Part shown: one piece after another, positions 6,005-6,948 of the stretch
Position numbering within the stretch: the stretch's first letter is position 1
Layout: every line of letters begins with the position of its first letter
NCBI GenBank assembly: GCA_023424275.1
Contig: JAFAED010000203.1
Span: 1-6,948 of the forward strand
DNA length: 6,948 nt
Reading direction: 5' to 3'
From: Pseudomonadota bacterium
GTDB taxonomy: Bacteria; Pseudomonadota; Alphaproteobacteria; Sphingomonadales; Sphingomonadaceae
Program-made: the position numbers and the translations under genes
The notes under the pieces: model-generated
What the model was told of the DNA's origin: nothing
Seen by the model: only the letters and a program-made list of their open reading frames with translations
Database searches by the model: none

Positions 6005-6039
6005 TACGGAATTGGCATATCCGCTATGCCAATTCCGTA
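6005..6039. repeat. 15-bp perfect inverted repeat (35-base dyad)
   Basis: TACGGAATTGGCATA (6005-6019) and its exact reverse complement (6025-6039) flank TCCGC. The stem has six G/C pairs of fifteen and no T-run follows on either strand, which fits an operator or protein-binding dyad better than an intrinsic terminator. It lies 42 bases past the TonB receptor stop and about 116 bases before the regulator ATG. Confidence 0.8.
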
Positions 6040-6061
6040 TTTGCCCACCGGAAACTACACC

Positions 6062-6085
6062 CTGATCTTCAACAGACGAGATCAG
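6062..6085. repeat. 7-bp inverted repeat spanning the receptor stop codon
   Basis: CTGATCT (6062-6068) and AGATCAG (6079-6085) are perfect reverse complements with a ten-base spacer and include the TGA stop of the receptor gene. On the minus strand the following bases are GGGTGTAGTTTCC, a poor T-run, so a terminator role is weak. Confidence 0.35.
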
Positions 6086-6948
6086 AATTTGAACTTGGCA
6101 TTCAAATAATAGAAGCCGCCGGCAACCCCGAATACGCTGTGGTTGTCGTAGATCAGGCCCGAACGCGCGCGCGCGGCGCCGCGACCCGGCGGGAAGATGT
6201 TGAACAAGTTGCGCGCGCCGACGCTGAGATCGACATTCTCGATGCCCGACCAGGTCATCTCGGCATCGAACAGCGTCACTGCCTTGCGCGGCAGGAAGGT
6301 CGCGCCGTCGAGGCGGCGCCACGCACCATAGTGGATGGCGCGGCCCATGAAGGCAAAATCGCCGACCTTGGTGGTGGCCGAGAAATTGCCGCGCCAGCGC
6401 GGCGTGCCACGTTCGAATTCGGTGACGATCGCCGAGGTGAAGCCGACCGGCGGCGCGCCGCGCAGATGCTGTTCATTATAGTTCACCGCGAGGCTGAAAT
6501 CGGTCGAGGCATTGTCCGACCACGCGTGGCGATAGGTGCTGACAAGATCGAAGCCGCGAACGCGCGTGTTCATTTCGTTCTGGAAATAACGCACCTGTTC
6601 GATGTCCGCGCCATTGGGGAAACCGATCGCCGCCAGCGCGGCGCGTTCGGCCGCCGTGGTGTTGCGCGACGGAGTCAGCAGCAGCCGGTCGTCGACCTTG
6701 ATCTGGTAAAAGTCGAGCGTGGTGAGGAAGCCGTCGAGGCCGGTGAAAACGACACCCGCCGACATGTTGAACGAGGTTTCGGGCTTCAGCGACTGCGAAC
6801 CGAAAACCTGCGCGGCGGGCGAACCCGGAACGAGCACGGCGTCGAGAATGAAGCCGCCGAGACCGTCTAGCTGCGAGGTAAGGCTGGTGCCGAATACCTG
6901 TCCGGCCGCCGGTGCGCGGAAGCCGGTGCTGACCGAACCGCGCAGGGC
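6082..6948 (-). CDS. TonB-dependent receptor, C-terminal part (runs off right edge)
   Basis: The last 288 residues of an outer-membrane beta-barrel receptor that imports a ligand using TonB energy. The reading frame is open to the right edge. It begins with LRGSVSTGFRAP, a hallmark of the mid/late barrel in these receptors, followed by GSQSLKPETSFNMSAGVVF, then LDFYQIKVDDRLLLT, then VDLSVGARNLFNIFPPG, and ends YYLNAKFKF with the terminal aromatic residue expected for insertion by the BAM machinery. The plug and TonB box lie outside the window, so the ligand class cannot be read. VFGTSL and VFGSQSL occur about 32 residues apart but look like chance similarity in loops. Its neighbours, an XRE/cupin regulator and an M19 protein, suggest a peptide or amino-acid-related ligand (inference). 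Terminator-like sequence behind the stop is weak, so read-through into the regulator is possible. Confidence 0.95.
   Translation of the reverse strand, partial: ALRGSVSTGFRAPAAGQVFGTSLTSQLDGLGGFILDAVLVPGSPAAQVFGSQSLKPETSFNMSAGVVFTGLDGFLTTLDFYQIKVDDRLLLTPSRNTTAAERAALAAIGFPNGADIEQVRYFQNEMNTRVRGFDLVSTYRHAWSDNASTDFSLAVNYNEQHLRGAPPVGFTSAIVTEFERGTPRWRGNFSATTKVGDFAFMGRAIHYGAWRRLDGATFLPRKAVTLFDAEMTWSGIENVDLSVGARNLFNIFPPGRGAARARSGLIYDNHSVFGVAGGFYYLNAKFKF

Larger units (their letters stand above)
5890..6081. other. 192-base repeat-rich gap between the TonB receptor and the regulator
   Basis: No gene was found here. The gap holds three inverted repeats (5937-5975, 6005-6039 and 6062-6085), six copies of ATTGG/CCAAT and a -10-like TATAGA on the minus strand (5983-5978) without a good -35. 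Base composition swings from GC-rich near 5937-5975 to AT-rich from 5976 on. It most likely contains the receptor's 3' end signal and the regulator's control region. Confidence 0.6.

Noticed and set aside
5903..6322. A 139-codon minus-strand frame bridging the receptor end and the gap
   Set aside because: It is out of frame with the receptor, reads through the inverted repeats, and has no domain or ribosome binding site.
5227..6870. A 547-codon open frame on the plus strand opposite the regulator and receptor
   Set aside because: It runs antisense through two well-supported genes and the repeat-rich gap, has an Arg/Glu/Asp-rich composition typical of antisense frames in high-GC DNA, and shows no recognisable domain.

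Overview
The window looks like a chromosomal segment of a high-GC alphaproteobacterium, most likely a sphingomonad such as Sphingopyxis. This placement is an inference from protein style, from the ftsE/ftsX pair divergent from a zinc-ribbon/DUF3426 gene, and from the TonB receptor with its linked regulator and peptidase. No 16S gene or other marker is present to confirm it.

Layout: bases 1-833 (minus) carry the start of ftsX and all of ftsE, joined by an ATGA overlap. Divergent from them, 993-1787 (plus) encodes a zinc-ribbon, proline-rich, single-TM protein. It converges with a YeiH-family membrane transporter (minus, 1818 to about 2879). A tRNA-Arg(CCG) gene with a promoter-like upstream and an intrinsic terminator sits at 2991-3067 (plus). 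From 3161 to the right edge everything is on the minus strand. In transcription order these are the C-terminal part of a TonB-dependent receptor (6948-6082), an XRE/cupin regulator (5889-5266), a Tat-exported M19 (membrane dipeptidase-like) protein (5172-4105) and an exported TPR-like protein (4108-3161). The last two overlap by ATGA, and the TPR gene has an 11-base perfect Shine-Dalgarno match.

The right half is the most interesting part. It reads as an uptake, sensing and periplasmic-processing locus for a small peptide or peptide-like substrate (inferred). Two features are unusual. First, the M19 protein lacks the HxD pair and the bridging Glu that the family uses to hold two zinc ions. 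Second, the two intergenic regions flanking the regulator gene contain three inverted repeats, one with 15-bp perfect arms, and nine copies of the pentamer ATTGG/CCAAT within 285 bases. These are good candidates for the regulator's operators.

The left half (ftsEX, zinc-ribbon protein, YeiH transporter, tRNA) is ordinary chromosomal content. I found no mobile element, CRISPR array, phage gene or integrase.
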